A DNA stretch of 64,000 nucleotides. It comes from SCTM01 sp965279655. GTDB taxonomy: Bacteria > Pseudomonadota > Alphaproteobacteria > Rhodospirillales > Rhodospirillaceae. Below are positions 43,399 to 53,180 of this stretch, piece by piece; positions within the stretch are counted from its first letter, which is position 1; each line of letters starts with the position of its first letter. The notes beneath the pieces were generated by a model. The model made no database searches and was not told the DNA's origin. It saw only the letters and a list, made by a program, of their open reading frames with translations. Position numbers and translations under genes: made by a program. The DNA lies in contig OZ257255.1 in assembly GCA_965279655.1 (NCBI GenBank), positions 4,278,001 through 4,342,000 on the forward strand. The letters are read 5' to 3'.

Positions 43399-43483
43399 CA
43401 AGCGCCGCCGAATCCTTTAGCGCGGCAGACCCGGAAGCGCGTAAACTTCCGCGCATCAGATTCCACATTCTCGAGGCACGCAG

Positions 43484-45076
43484 ATGAGTCCCGATGGCAT
43501 CCCCGCCAATGATCGGCTGATCGATACTTTGAAGGGGATCGTTGGCGCCGACGCCGTCATCACCGACGCGGAAGAGCGCCGCTTCTATTCCACCGATGTG
43601 TACTCCGAAGGCGCGCACTGCGCCGCGGTGATCCAGCCGAAGGATGCGGAGACGCTGGCGAAGGCGGTCGCCGCGTCGACCCGCGCGGGCTACGCGGTCA
43701 TCGGCCGTGGCGGCGGAATGACTTATACGGGCGGCTATACCCCGCTGCGTGCGGACACGATCACCGTGGACGTCGGTGCGCTCAACCGCATTCTCGAGAT
43801 CAATAAGGAGGACATGTACATCACGGTCGAGGCCGGGGTGACGTGGGCTCAGATCTACGAAGCGCTCAAGCCGCTGGGCTTGCGCATGCCCTTCTTCGGC
43901 ACGTTCTCGGGCGTAAAGGCCACCGTCGGCGGCGGCCTTTCGAACGGCGCGCTGTTCATGGGCACGGCGCGCTACGGCCAGGCGGCCGACTGCGTGCTCG
44001 GCCTGCAGGTGGTGCTGGCGGATGGCACCATCGTCAACACCGGGCAGGCGGGCTTCCGCAACGGCAAGCCGTTTTACCGCACCTACGGCCCCGACCTCAC
44101 CGGCATGTTCACCCATGACGGCGGCGCCTTCGGCATCAAGACACAAGCCAGCTTCCGCCTGATCGAATGGCCGGAAGCGCAGGACTACGCCTCCTTTGTG
44201 TTCCCGACCGTGGACGCGACGATTCTCGCGCTCGCCGACATCGCGCGCTCCGGCGCGGCGGAGGAAGCATATGTGTTCGATCCGGCTTCCACCAAGAAAG
44301 GACTGGCCGGCAATAATCTGAAGCAGGACATCAATACGCTGGCCAAAGTGATCGTCGGGCAGGGTGGATTGCTGAAGGGCCTGAAGGAAGGCGCGAAGCT
44401 GGTCACCGCCGGGCGCGGCTTTATCGACGGTGACGTCTATTCGATCCACGTGGTCTGCGCCGGCCGCTCCGAGGCGGCAGTGGCGGCGGATATTGCGGAC
44501 ATTCGCGCACGCGCCGCGAAGCAAGGCGGCGCGGAAATCCCGAACTCCATTCCCAAAGCCATTCGCGCCAATCCGTTCTTGCCGTTGAACGGTGTGCTCG
44601 GCCCCAAGGGTGATCGTTGGGCGGCGTTGAACGCCAAGGTGCCGCACTCCGTCGCGCCGGCCTTCATCAAGGCCGCTGAAGCGCTGCTCGACAGCTACAA
44701 GGACCAGATGGAAGCCAAGGGCGTCTTCATGACGCGCCTGAACATCGCCCTCGGCACGCATTCATATAGCTACGAGCCGGTGTTCCATTGGTTCGACGAA
44801 TGGCTCCCGGTCCACAAGCGTACGGCTGAACCGGATCATTTGAAGCGGCTGGGGCCGGAGCCGAAGGCCGATCCTGAAGCGCGCGCGCTGGTGCACATGA
44901 TCCGTGCCGAGATGGCCAAGCTGATGGGCGACTGGGGCGCGTCCTCCAACCAGATCGGCAAGACCTATCCCTATCTCCAGAACCTGGAGCCCGGCGCCAC
45001 ACGGCTTATCAAAGCCTTCAAGGCAGAGACCGACCGCGACGGCCAACTCAATCCCGGCGTCCTCGGACTCAGCTGA
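43484..45076 (+). CDS. FAD-binding oxidoreductase, GlcD/PCMH type
   Basis: The 530-residue protein has an FAD-binding type-2 domain (about 45-225: VIGRGGGMTYTGGYTP, GGGLSNGALFMGTARYG) and a C-terminal cap domain. The family includes glycolate and D-lactate oxidases, alkyl-DHAP synthase and vanillyl-alcohol oxidase; the substrate cannot be assigned here. The region after 300 is divergent. It stands 85 bp after the YciI-like gene and 16 bp before a VOC gene. Confidence 0.85.
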   Translation: MSPDGIPANDRLIDTLKGIVGADAVITDAEERRFYSTDVYSEGAHCAAVIQPKDAETLAKAVAASTRAGYAVIGRGGGMTYTGGYTPLRADTITVDVGALNRILEINKEDMYITVEAGVTWAQIYEALKPLGLRMPFFGTFSGVKATVGGGLSNGALFMGTARYGQAADCVLGLQVVLADGTIVNTGQAGFRNGKPFYRTYGPDLTGMFTHDGGAFGIKTQASFRLIEWPEAQDYASFVFPTVDATILALADIARSGAAEEAYVFDPASTKKGLAGNNLKQDINTLAKVIVGQGGLLKGLKEGAKLVTAGRGFIDGDVYSIHVVCAGRSEAAVAADIADIRARAAKQGGAEIPNSIPKAIRANPFLPLNGVLGPKGDRWAALNAKVPHSVAPAFIKAAEALLDSYKDQMEAKGVFMTRLNIALGTHSYSYEPVFHWFDEWLPVHKRTAEPDHLKRLGPEPKADPEARALVHMIRAEMAKLMGDWGASSNQIGKTYPYLQNLEPGATRLIKAFKAETDRDGQLNPGVLGLS

Positions 45077-45092
45077 CACGGAGCGACACGCG

Positions 45093-45533
45093 ATGGAAAA
45101 TCGCATCAGTCTGGTGACTCTCGGCGTGCGCGATCTCGACCGCGCGCGGAAGTTCTACGAAGCGCTTGGATGGAAGGCGACCGGCAACAATCCAGGCGTG
45201 GTGTTCTTCCAGGCCAACGGTATGGCGCTGGCCCTGTGGACCACGCCGGACCTGGCGAAGGACGCCAAGGTCAACATCGCTCCGCGCGCCGGTCGCGATC
45301 GGCCCTTTGGCAACATCACCATCGCCTACAATGTGCGCAATCGCCGGGATGTGAAGACGGAACTCGCCCGCGCCAAAAAGGCCGGCGCGAAGATCCTGAA
45401 ACCGTCCGAAGCCGCCTTTTGGGGCGGGGAAACCGGCTATTTCGCCGATCCGGACGGCCATATGTGGGAGGTCGCCTGGAACCCTCACTGGACCCTGGAC
45501 CGCAAGGGGAACGTTAAGCTTCCGAAGAAGTAG
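45093..45533 (+). CDS. Single-domain VOC/glyoxalase-like protein
   Basis: The 146-residue protein starts MENRISLVTLGVRDLDRARK and has the pattern FYEALGWKATG ... GYFADPDGHMWEVAWNPHW, including the conserved Glu of a metal site. The single module probably dimerises. A dioxygenase or isomerase role cannot be decided. It is 15 bp ahead of a two-module VOC gene. Confidence 0.85.
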   Translation: MENRISLVTLGVRDLDRARKFYEALGWKATGNNPGVVFFQANGMALALWTTPDLAKDAKVNIAPRAGRDRPFGNITIAYNVRNRRDVKTELARAKKAGAKILKPSEAAFWGGETGYFADPDGHMWEVAWNPHWTLDRKGNVKLPKK

Positions 45534-45548
45534 CGTCAGAGGCGTCAC

Positions 45549-46439
45549 ATGTCCGGGATTGTCATCAGGCGCTGTACCCTCGTGGTGCAGGATGTGCGCC
45601 GCGCGGTCGCCTTCTACCGCGACACGCTCGGCTTCCCGCTGCTCCGCGAACAGATGCTGACCCTCGACGGGAAAATCATCCCGGCGGGTCTGCCCGGTGC
45701 GCGCGCGCATCTGGCCGTGATCGATGCCGGATCGATGGAACTCGGTCTGCTGCAGTGGACCGACCCGCTGCTCGCCAAACCGGCCGATCCCTATCCTATC
45801 CGTCTCGGCATCGGCGACCGTGTGTTCGTGATGGAGGCGCCGGATGTCGCGGCTCTCTTCGCGCGGCTGCGCACCGTGCACGAAGTCCGGGTTCATTGTC
45901 CGTTGCACGCTTGGTCCGTGCCGGCACCCGACGGCGGCAAGGTCGAAATGACCAGCCTGAGTTTTTTCGATCCCGACGGTTTTTTCGTCGAGATTCATCA
46001 GAAGCATAACGCGCCCAATCCGCCGCAGCTCACCCTCAAGCGCACGACATTGATTGTCGGGGATATCGCCGCGTCGCTCGCGTTCTATCGCGACGCCCTG
46101 GGCATGACGGTGGTGTCCGACATCACCGTGCCCTTCGGCAGCGAAATCTTGCCGGCCAATGTGCCGGGTGCGAAAGCGCGTGTCGCCGTGCTCAAGGGCG
46201 CGGACCCGGCGGTGGGCATGCTCGGTCTCTTGTGTTTCCTCGATCCGCCGCTGGATGCGCCGGAAGAAATTCGCCATCACATCGGCATCGGCGATGCGCT
46301 TTTCATGGCGGAGGTCGACGACGCATCGGCGATCCATGCGCGCCTCAAAGAGTCGGCGGGACGGATTCACGCAGGCTCGGCGGCGAGTTTCTTTGATCCA
46401 GACGGATACTTTTTCGAACTCGCCCCCACTAGCAGTTGA
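45549..46439 (+). CDS. Two-module VOC protein
   Basis: The 296-residue protein has two tandem VOC units (about 6-155 and 160-293), each starting with RRCTLVVQDVRRAVAFYRDT or KRTTLIVGDIAASLAFYRDA and ending in SFFDPDGFFVEIHQ or SFFDPDGYFFELAP. Both keep the terminal Glu metal ligand. It may act as a dioxygenase or isomerase. No signal peptide is visible. It ends the 40580-46439 run. Confidence 0.84.
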   Translation: MSGIVIRRCTLVVQDVRRAVAFYRDTLGFPLLREQMLTLDGKIIPAGLPGARAHLAVIDAGSMELGLLQWTDPLLAKPADPYPIRLGIGDRVFVMEAPDVAALFARLRTVHEVRVHCPLHAWSVPAPDGGKVEMTSLSFFDPDGFFVEIHQKHNAPNPPQLTLKRTTLIVGDIAASLAFYRDALGMTVVSDITVPFGSEILPANVPGAKARVAVLKGADPAVGMLGLLCFLDPPLDAPEEIRHHIGIGDALFMAEVDDASAIHARLKESAGRIHAGSAASFFDPDGYFFELAPTSS

Positions 46440-46588
46440 TCGCGCACGGCGTAAAAATTTTCGTGTCGCGACCAACTGGCCGTGGCGTGGAAAGCTTCAT
46501 GCAATCCATATCGACCCTACGCGTAACGGCTGTATAGGATTCCCCTGCTCCAGATTGGGGGCGATCATATTCACGTTCGGGGGGACTG

Positions 46589-47710
46589 ATGATGCGGATC
46601 GATGTGCTGACCATGACGGCGGCTGTGGCATTGCTCGCGGCGAATTCCGCGCAGGCTGCCAGCAAGGCGAAATTCTACGAGACCTGCCAGGCGTCCGTGA
46701 CACAGGCGCGGGAACTCGTTCCGCCGCCGCCGCCGGACATCGCCGGCACCGCCGCGAAGGTCGGCGCCGCGGCGGATGTCGCGGGCAAGCTCGGCGGTGC
46801 TTTCGGCCTGGGCGGGCTCGGCGGCCTCGGTAAAGTGGCCTCCACCACCCAGCAAGTCGCCAAGTACTCGAACATGGTCGGCGACGCGACCCAGTACATG
46901 AGCAAGATGAAGCAGGACTACCCGGACGCCGCCACGCGCATCTCCGCCTATGGCGACAAGATGGGCGCGGATGCGGACAAGCTCGCCCAAGCCCAGGCGT
47001 TGGTCGACACGGCGCACGATTGCTATCAGAAATCGTTCACCGATCTGCAGGCGGGCGTTGCGTCGAAGGAGATCAAGAGCAAGGACGCCAAGGATCGCCA
47101 GAAGGAGATTCAAGCCGGCGTCGGCGACATGGCCAGCATCGTGGCGGACGCGAAGACCACGATGAACGCCAACATGAAATCCTATAATGACGCCATCAAT
47201 GGCGACACCCAGGGCATGGGTATCAACCTCGGCACCATCGTGTCGGCTGCCGGCGCCGCCGGCGTCACACCGCAATCCGCCATGGGTCTGCCGACCGTGC
47301 CGGGCGTGGCGAACACGCCGGAAGCACAAGCGCAGGCGTATCAGGCCGCCGCGATCGCTCAGCAGAACGGCTACTCCGCCAGCAATTCGCGTGCGCAGAA
47401 CTACGCCGCGTTGGCGAAGACCCAGAACACCATGGCGTTGGGCAATCTGAACCAGCTCAGCAACATGCGTACGATCTCCTCCGGTCCGCTCGGCGCCGCG
47501 AATGTGGCGGGCGCGGTGGCCGGAATGGCGAAAAACGCCGGCGGCGGCGATCAGGCGGCCGCGGTGCCGGAAGTGCCGTCGGCGATGATGGACAGCCTTG
47601 CCAAGGTCGGCGCCGACAGCGGCAAGTACATGGGCACGTTCGCGGACCTCGATGCGAGGGCCGCCAAGGTCGCCGAACTCAAGACCGCCGTCAGCGCCAA
47701 GATCGAGTAA
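46589..47710 (+). CDS. Exported Ala/Gly-rich protein of unknown function
   Basis: The 373-residue protein has a signal peptide (about 1-23, AQAAS), a Pro-rich patch PPPPP near residue 47, a Gly-rich stretch (LGGAFGLGGLGGLGKV) and long helical segments rich in Ala, Lys and Asp. Two Cys (ETCQAS, DCYQKS) may be disulfide-linked. No domain is recognised. GGGGG precedes the start, and ATG 46592 is an equally possible start. It stands alone with 149 bp upstream. Confidence 0.65.
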   Translation: MMRIDVLTMTAAVALLAANSAQAASKAKFYETCQASVTQARELVPPPPPDIAGTAAKVGAAADVAGKLGGAFGLGGLGGLGKVASTTQQVAKYSNMVGDATQYMSKMKQDYPDAATRISAYGDKMGADADKLAQAQALVDTAHDCYQKSFTDLQAGVASKEIKSKDAKDRQKEIQAGVGDMASIVADAKTTMNANMKSYNDAINGDTQGMGINLGTIVSAAGAAGVTPQSAMGLPTVPGVANTPEAQAQAYQAAAIAQQNGYSASNSRAQNYAALAKTQNTMALGNLNQLSNMRTISSGPLGAANVAGAVAGMAKNAGGGDQAAAVPEVPSAMMDSLAKVGADSGKYMGTFADLDARAAKVAELKTAVSAKIE

Positions 47711-48293
47711 TCCGCTGACGCTCCCGATCCCGCAGCGCGCGTTCTACTTCCTCCGCCATGGTGAGGCGGACTGGAATGTGGAGCGCCGCTGCATCGGGCA
47801 ACTGGACCGGCCATTGACTGAGCGCGGGCGTGCGCAAGCTGTGGCCGCCCGCGCGGTCATTGCCTCCCTGCCGATCTCCGCTATCGTTCACAGTCCTCTG
47901 TCGCGCGCGGCGGATACCGCGGCATTGGTCGCCGACGGACGCTGGCCCTTACGCGCGGAGATCGGTCTGCAAGAGGCGCATCTCGGCGTCTTCCAAGGCG
48001 CCCGCGAAGACGATCCCGCCAACCTCTTCATCCGCGATTGGATCGCTGGTCGGGCCATTGAGGGCGCGGAGACCTACGATGCGCTGAAGGCCCGCGTCGC
48101 CGCCGCGGTTGCCTCCATCCTCATGGGGCTTCCCGCGCAAGACGTGCCGCTGCTTGTCGCCCATGCCGGCGTCTATCACGCGCTGCGCGACGTGATGGGC
48201 GCGCCGGTGGGTCGCGTTCATCATTGCATCCCCTACTTTCACGAGCCGGCCCCCGGTGCTTGGCGGGTCGAGACCATCGGATCCGCCTCCTAA
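47652..48293 (+). CDS. Histidine phosphatase family protein (start uncertain)
   Basis: The domain starts with RAFYFLRHGEADWNVERR, the RHG signature, and continues with RCIGQLDRPLTERGRAQA, VHSPLSRAADTA and VAHAGVYHALRD with the second catalytic His. It is a phosphoglycerate-mutase-like phosphatase of unknown substrate. No ATG lies between the upstream stop and the RHG motif. The nearest is ATG 47652, inside the previous gene, while CTG 47715 would remove the overlap; I list 47652 with reserve. Confidence 0.75.
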   Translation: MRGPPRSPNSRPPSAPRSSNPLTLPIPQRAFYFLRHGEADWNVERRCIGQLDRPLTERGRAQAVAARAVIASLPISAIVHSPLSRAADTAALVADGRWPLRAEIGLQEAHLGVFQGAREDDPANLFIRDWIAGRAIEGAETYDALKARVAAAVASILMGLPAQDVPLLVAHAGVYHALRDVMGAPVGRVHHCIPYFHEPAPGAWRVETIGSAS

Positions 48294-48389
48294 GCGCACA
48301 GCGCTTGCGAATTCTCAAGTTGCGTTTTGTCATCGCGACGTGGCGGCAACGCGCGCATGTTCCGCGAAACTTCGCTGGAGCGCGCGCCC

Positions 48390-49061
48390 ATGGACATCAA
48401 TCCCGAAGACGCCCTGCGCTGGGCGCACATCATCGCCATGGTCTACTGGCTGGGCGGCGAATGGGGCGTGTTCCAAACCTCGTACAACGTGATGAACGTG
48501 CGCCTGCCGTTGGATGAACGCCGGCGTCATATGGAGACCGCCTACCGCATCGACATCCTGGCGCGCAGCGGCATCATCCTGCTCCTGCCGCTCGGATTGC
48601 ACATGGGTTACAACCTCGGTGCCCATCCCTGGGGCGCGGACTTCATCGCCGCTGTATGGATCGCGACCGCGTTCTGGCTGGCCTTGTGCTGGTCCGCCTT
48701 CATCTATCGCGACACTGATCGCGGATTGAAACTGACGTTGTGGGACGAGCGCATCCGATATGTGCTGATCCCGGCGCTCTTGGGCGTCGCGGGCTATTCG
48801 CTCCTCACCGGCGGCCCGCTGACCGCGAAGTGGTACGCGGCGAAGGTGCTCGTCTATGGCCTGATGCTGGTGATCGGGCTCGCGCTGCGCTTCATCATGC
48901 GCCACTGGGTGACGATCTTCCGCGAGATCGCCGTCAAAGGTAACCTGCCGGAGTTGGAAGGCCGTCTCACACGCGAATTCGCCCTGGGGCGGCGGCTGGC
49001 CTATGTCTATTGGATCGGCATCGGCACCACCGCGTTCCTGGGCGCCGCCAAGCCGTTCTAG
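48390..49061 (+). CDS. Multi-span membrane protein
   Basis: The 223-residue protein has about five hydrophobic spans (for example ALRWAHIIAMVYWLGG, SGIILLLPLGLHMGYN, VWIATAFWLALCWSAFIY, LVYGLMLVIGLALRFIM). Conserved-looking His residues in the first two spans recall CopD-like or haem-binding membrane proteins, but no family is certain. ATG 48390 follows a GGAG; upstream ATG 48357 is the alternative. It is tail-to-tail with the MFS gene (4-bp overlap). Confidence 0.7.
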   Translation: MDINPEDALRWAHIIAMVYWLGGEWGVFQTSYNVMNVRLPLDERRRHMETAYRIDILARSGIILLLPLGLHMGYNLGAHPWGADFIAAVWIATAFWLALCWSAFIYRDTDRGLKLTLWDERIRYVLIPALLGVAGYSLLTGGPLTAKWYAAKVLVYGLMLVIGLALRFIMRHWVTIFREIAVKGNLPELEGRLTREFALGRRLAYVYWIGIGTTAFLGAAKPF

Positions 49062-50296
49062 GGAGACTGCCGCCGAGGGTGATTCCGCCACCAGATGATG
49101 GCGGCGGCCAACGCGGACAGCATCCCCGCTGCGAACAACGGCTTTTCAAATCCAAACGCACTGGCCGCGGAGCCGAGCGCCACGGCGCCGACCGCGGGGC
49201 CGGCGCGCGTCATCGTGTACCACACGCTCATGGAGCGCCCGCGCATCTCGTCTTCCGCCGTCATCTGGGTGAGGGACTGTGACCCCACGCCGACCATCAC
49301 ACTGAAGAAGCTCGACACCAGCAGCACCGGCACCGCGATCCAGAACTGCGACATCATGGCGAACACCGCGATCATGACGCCGTTGCCGATCATCGCGGCA
49401 GCGCAGACCCGTTCCAGTCCTTCCTGGGATGGACGCTGGGCGAGGAACAGCCCTCCAAGGATCGCGCCCGCGCCCTGCGCGGCGGTGAACGTGGCAAGAC
49501 CGGTCGCGCCCATGCCGAACATGTGGTCGGTGATTCCCGGTAGCATGTCGCCGATCGACCAGGTCAGCAGGCTCATCACGCCCACCATGGGCACAACCCA
49601 ACCGAGGATCGGGTGCGCGAAGACGTAGTGCCAGCCTTGCTTCGCATCATGCAGAATCTTGGTCCAGGCATCGGCCCCCGCGCGCGGTTGATGCGGCGGC
49701 AGATGGAGCGCCTTCAGCGCCCAAACCACCGGGATGTAGCTCGCCGCATTGGCGGCAAAGGACCAGCCCACGCCAATCGCCGTGATCAAGAAGCCCGCGA
49801 TCATCGGGCCGACGATACGCGCGGTGTGGAACACCAGTGACGTGATCGCCACCGCATTGCCCACCCGCTCCCGCGGCACCAGCGTCGGCACCAGCACCAA
49901 TCGCGCGGTTTGAATCAGGGGCTGCACGATGCCGGCGAAGACCTGCAGCACCAGCACCATCAGCGGCGTGATGACGTGGGTCAGCGTCAGCGCCGCCAAC
50001 GCCAGGGCCTGGATGGCGGCAAGATACTGGCCTGCCAGTGCAAGGCGACGGCGATCCAGCCGGTCCGTGACGACGCCCATGAACGGCGCCAGGAACACCA
50101 CCGGCGCGAATTCGGCAAAGGCCACCGCGCCCAGCCACGAGCCCGAGTTCGTCAGGTCCCACGTGAGCCAGCCGACCGACAGGCGCTGGATCCACGTGCC
50201 CAGCACGGAAATGCCGTTTCCCATCGTGAAAACGGCGAAGTTGCGCGACCGCAAAGTCTCGCGCATCGCGGAAAAGTCGGGTGCCTTGAAGGCCAT
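49058..50296 (-). CDS. MFS transporter
   Basis: The 412-residue protein begins MAFKAPDFSAMRETLRSRNF and has about 10-12 spans with the MFS-typical loop VTDRLDRRRLALAGQ between the second and third. The arrangement resembles the enterobactin-exporter/MFS-3 group (LGTWIQRLSVGWLTWDLT). The substrate is unknown. ATG 50296 is chosen; the open frame runs upstream into the next gene but is not of membrane type. It is 56 bp downstream of the FemAB-like gene. Confidence 0.88.
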   Translation of the reverse strand: MAFKAPDFSAMRETLRSRNFAVFTMGNGISVLGTWIQRLSVGWLTWDLTNSGSWLGAVAFAEFAPVVFLAPFMGVVTDRLDRRRLALAGQYLAAIQALALAALTLTHVITPLMVLVLQVFAGIVQPLIQTARLVLVPTLVPRERVGNAVAITSLVFHTARIVGPMIAGFLITAIGVGWSFAANAASYIPVVWALKALHLPPHQPRAGADAWTKILHDAKQGWHYVFAHPILGWVVPMVGVMSLLTWSIGDMLPGITDHMFGMGATGLATFTAAQGAGAILGGLFLAQRPSQEGLERVCAAAMIGNGVMIAVFAMMSQFWIAVPVLLVSSFFSVMVGVGSQSLTQMTAEDEMRGRSMSVWYTMTRAGPAVGAVALGSAASAFGFEKPLFAAGMLSALAAAIIWWRNHPRRQSP

Positions 50297-50352
50297 GGCG
50301 GGAGATATACGCGGTTCCGCTGCGCTGCGTAAGCGGGTGTGGGCGCCAGGGC

Positions 50353-51384
50353 CTAGGGGAACAAGCCGATCAGCGTCGGTCCCAGCATGCGGGTCACGGG
50401 CAGGGGAATTTTCTGCCACACCCGGGTCGCCATCGCGAACACGGGATTCTTCGGCGTGAAGTTCGGCAGCTCCTGGCGCTTCACCAGCCGCACTTCGTAG
50501 GGCATCGGTTTGATGATCGTGCCGAAGTGCTTCTTGAACGCGAACGGGCCCGTGTCGTACTTGCTGCGGCCGAAGTCGAACGTGTGGCAGCCATGGTTGC
50601 CGGCCCACAGCATGTGATCGAAATACATGAAGTCGTTGGGCGCGAATTTGAGCGCTTCCGGCGCCGACGCGGCGTAGTAGGTGTGCATCTCGCCGCGGAA
50701 AATGAAATTCATACTGGCCGCGACCACCTGTTCTCCCAACACGATTTCGCGCACGTCCACCATCTCGCCGAAGTTGGCGAGGATGGTCTCGAAGAAGCGC
50801 AGGGGGAAAAGCGGCGTGCCGTGGCGGCGATAGCACAGCGCGAGCAAGCCATAGAACGCATCCAGCGTCTTCGCCGGTCGTGCGTGATAGGGATGCTTGA
50901 GGGCCTTGCGCACCAGGTTGCGGGTCTTCTGCGGGATGGTTCCAAGCAGGTCTTCAGCCGAACCCGGAGAGACTTCCTTGGTGAAGCTGGCGTAGCGCGC
51001 GATGGCGTCGAAGCCGGCGGTCTGTCCCTCGTGGCGATTGCGCAGCTCCAGGTATTGGACGCCTAGCTGCGTCGCCAGGGCCTCCGCCGCCGTCCGTAAC
51101 GCCTCGTGGCCCTCGTCGCTCTCGGCGAGGATTCCGCCATAGACCGCGAACGGGGTGGAGATCAGCACGCGCCCGGTCATGAAATTGTCGACCAGAAACA
51201 AGGGCAGCACGCCGACGATGCGATTGTCCTTGGTCGCGATCCGGTACATCGGCTCGTAGCCGAACACAGTCCGCAGCGTGTCGCGCCAGGCGATCAGATG
51301 AAACGGGGTGCCGAACGCGTGAGACTTAACAAACGCGTCCCAGCGGGCGCGGTCTGTGTCGTGGAAAGAGGTGCATGTGATCAT
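50353..51384 (-). CDS. FemAB/GNAT-fold acyltransferase
   Basis: The 343-residue protein has tandem GNAT-like halves with DAFVKSHAFGTPFHLIAWRD, YLELRNRHEG, and in the second half AASMNFIFRGEMHTYYAAS, HTFDFGRSKYDTGPFAFKK. The pattern fits FemAB-like proteins associated with exopolysaccharide/PEP-CTERM systems. No exosortase is in the window. It is probably involved in peptidoglycan or polysaccharide modification, by inference. Confidence 0.82.
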   Translation of the reverse strand: MITCTSFHDTDRARWDAFVKSHAFGTPFHLIAWRDTLRTVFGYEPMYRIATKDNRIVGVLPLFLVDNFMTGRVLISTPFAVYGGILAESDEGHEALRTAAEALATQLGVQYLELRNRHEGQTAGFDAIARYASFTKEVSPGSAEDLLGTIPQKTRNLVRKALKHPYHARPAKTLDAFYGLLALCYRRHGTPLFPLRFFETILANFGEMVDVREIVLGEQVVAASMNFIFRGEMHTYYAASAPEALKFAPNDFMYFDHMLWAGNHGCHTFDFGRSKYDTGPFAFKKHFGTIIKPMPYEVRLVKRQELPNFTPKNPVFAMATRVWQKIPLPVTRMLGPTLIGLFP

Positions 51385-51477
51385 GTCAGCCCAACGCGGG
51401 CCTCAATGAACATGTCCTGTATTCCAAAGGCTTGTCCCAGTTTTGTCCCAACCGATGACCATCGCGGGACGAAGTGA

Positions 51478-53175
51478 TCAGCCCGACAGCGCCTTCGCGA
51501 AGTGTTCCGCACGCGCTGCGAGTGGCCCGGGACGCGCGATCTTCTGCGCGTTGATTCCCGCGGTGCCGGCGTAGCGGACGTCGTCTTCCCGCACGCACAC
51601 CACCAGCTTGTCCGCGAGCTTTGGCAGGAGGGCTGCGACGTCAATCTCGCAGGCCGCCAGGATCGGCTCCGCGAAATGCGCGTACTGCTTCAGGGTGTCG
51701 ATCAGCCGGATGTGCAGGGTTCCCGCATCGAGTTCCGGATCGATCTTCCGAACGGCGGTGAGCGAACCGTCGTACCACGGCCAGCCCATCTCCTGGTCGC
51801 GCAGCATGTGATAGCAGCGGTGCAGGTGGCTACCGTCACGCTGGGGCCGCAGGTCCGGCGCATAGTTCACCTTCATCTCCGTGCGCAGGGACGGGTCCGC
51901 CAGGAACAGCGCGTCCGCCAGCAGGCGCCGCACGCGGCCCGGATGCGTCGCGGCGAGCAGCACGCCGAAGGCGGTGCTCAGGCCAACGGCAACCACGTCG
52001 ACTGCGTCGAGCTTCAGGGCGCCCAGCCCCGCGTCGAGTGCCGTCACCACCGCGGCGCCGGTCGCCGCGGTCGGTGGGCTCGATTCATTGCAGCCGGGCA
52101 CATCGAACGCATAGACCGGTCGGCCCGAGGATTTCGCGAGGGCCATCAGGAACGGCTCATCCGCCCGCGCCGAGCCGGGCAAATCGTGCAGGAACAGGAT
52201 CGGGCGTCCGGCTTTCGCATCGCCCGTGCGGCGCACCAGCATTTGCCCGCCCGGCACATCCACGTAACTGGAGAGCACGCGGTCAGTCGTGCCTTGTATC
52301 GCGAACGGGTCCGGTGGCGTGAAGCTCGACGCGCCCTTCCAATCCGCGTACTCGGTGAACAACTCGCGCAGCCGATTGCGCCACACGTCGCGGTCCGGTG
52401 CGACACTCTCCTTGGTGCAGCCCGCCGGCAGCGGATCGGGCAGCGCCTTCAGATAGCCATGCAGCACGTCGTCCTGGCGGCACATGATATGCGTGCGCGC
52501 CTTCAGCTTCTCGATATAGGGCAGGGGCCGGAACAGCATCGCCGCGCGATAAGCATCGGAGAAATGCGGTCCCGCCATGAACAGGTCCATGGCGTATTCA
52601 TGCAAGGCTTGCATGTTGTGCTGCTTGCGCACTTGGCGCGTCGCCTTGCTTCTTGCGAACCACGGGAACCAGTACTGGAAGTCGAGCACGCGCGTCCATT
52701 CGGCGGCGAGATAGCCGCCGGTGTCCTCGATCACGAACGGCTTCATGTAGGCATCGATGAATTTCTCATCGATCGCCGCGGGCATCGACAGACCATCGGT
52801 GATGGCGATCGCCACGCGCTCCGGATGCGCGGCCGAAAAGGCGAGCGTGATCTTGGATGACGTGTGCACGCCATACACCGGCGCACGCTGCACGCCGAAC
52901 CCGGCAACGGCTTCCGCAAGCGCCCGGCCGAAATCCGGAATCTCCAGCGGGCGTCCGAGATTCAGTGGCGTGGAATTGCCGTAGCCCGGCGTGTCGATGG
53001 CAATCGCCGTGAACTTGTCGCTGAACGCCTCGAGTTGCGGGATCTGCAGCACCGACGAGCGCGGACTGTCATGCTGCAGGATGATCGGCGGCCCCGAACC
53101 CGCCGCCCGGTAATGGATCTGGCCTCCGCCGGCGTTGATGAAGCCCTTGCGGATCGGTCGTTCGGAATTGGACAT
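51478..53175 (-). CDS. Double alpha/beta-hydrolase protein
   Basis: The 565-residue protein carries two alpha/beta-hydrolase domains. The first (about 10-285) has HDSPRSS and AIDTPGYGNS; at the nucleophile elbow it reads YGVHTSSK (101-106), not GxSxG. The second (about 300-560) has LHDLPGSA, AFDVPGCNESS and VGLSTAFG, with Ser in GLSTA. Only the second elbow looks canonical. The start MSNSERPIRK at 53175 is preferred over a longer frame. The upstream cupin gene stop is 5 bp away, so they share an operon. Confidence 0.82.
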   Translation of the reverse strand: MSNSERPIRKGFINAGGGQIHYRAAGSGPPIILQHDSPRSSVLQIPQLEAFSDKFTAIAIDTPGYGNSTPLNLGRPLEIPDFGRALAEAVAGFGVQRAPVYGVHTSSKITLAFSAAHPERVAIAITDGLSMPAAIDEKFIDAYMKPFVIEDTGGYLAAEWTRVLDFQYWFPWFARSKATRQVRKQHNMQALHEYAMDLFMAGPHFSDAYRAAMLFRPLPYIEKLKARTHIMCRQDDVLHGYLKALPDPLPAGCTKESVAPDRDVWRNRLRELFTEYADWKGASSFTPPDPFAIQGTTDRVLSSYVDVPGGQMLVRRTGDAKAGRPILFLHDLPGSARADEPFLMALAKSSGRPVYAFDVPGCNESSPPTAATGAAVVTALDAGLGALKLDAVDVVAVGLSTAFGVLLAATHPGRVRRLLADALFLADPSLRTEMKVNYAPDLRPQRDGSHLHRCYHMLRDQEMGWPWYDGSLTAVRKIDPELDAGTLHIRLIDTLKQYAHFAEPILAACEIDVAALLPKLADKLVVCVREDDVRYAGTAGINAQKIARPGPLAARAEHFAKALSG

Positions 53176-53180
53176 GGTTC

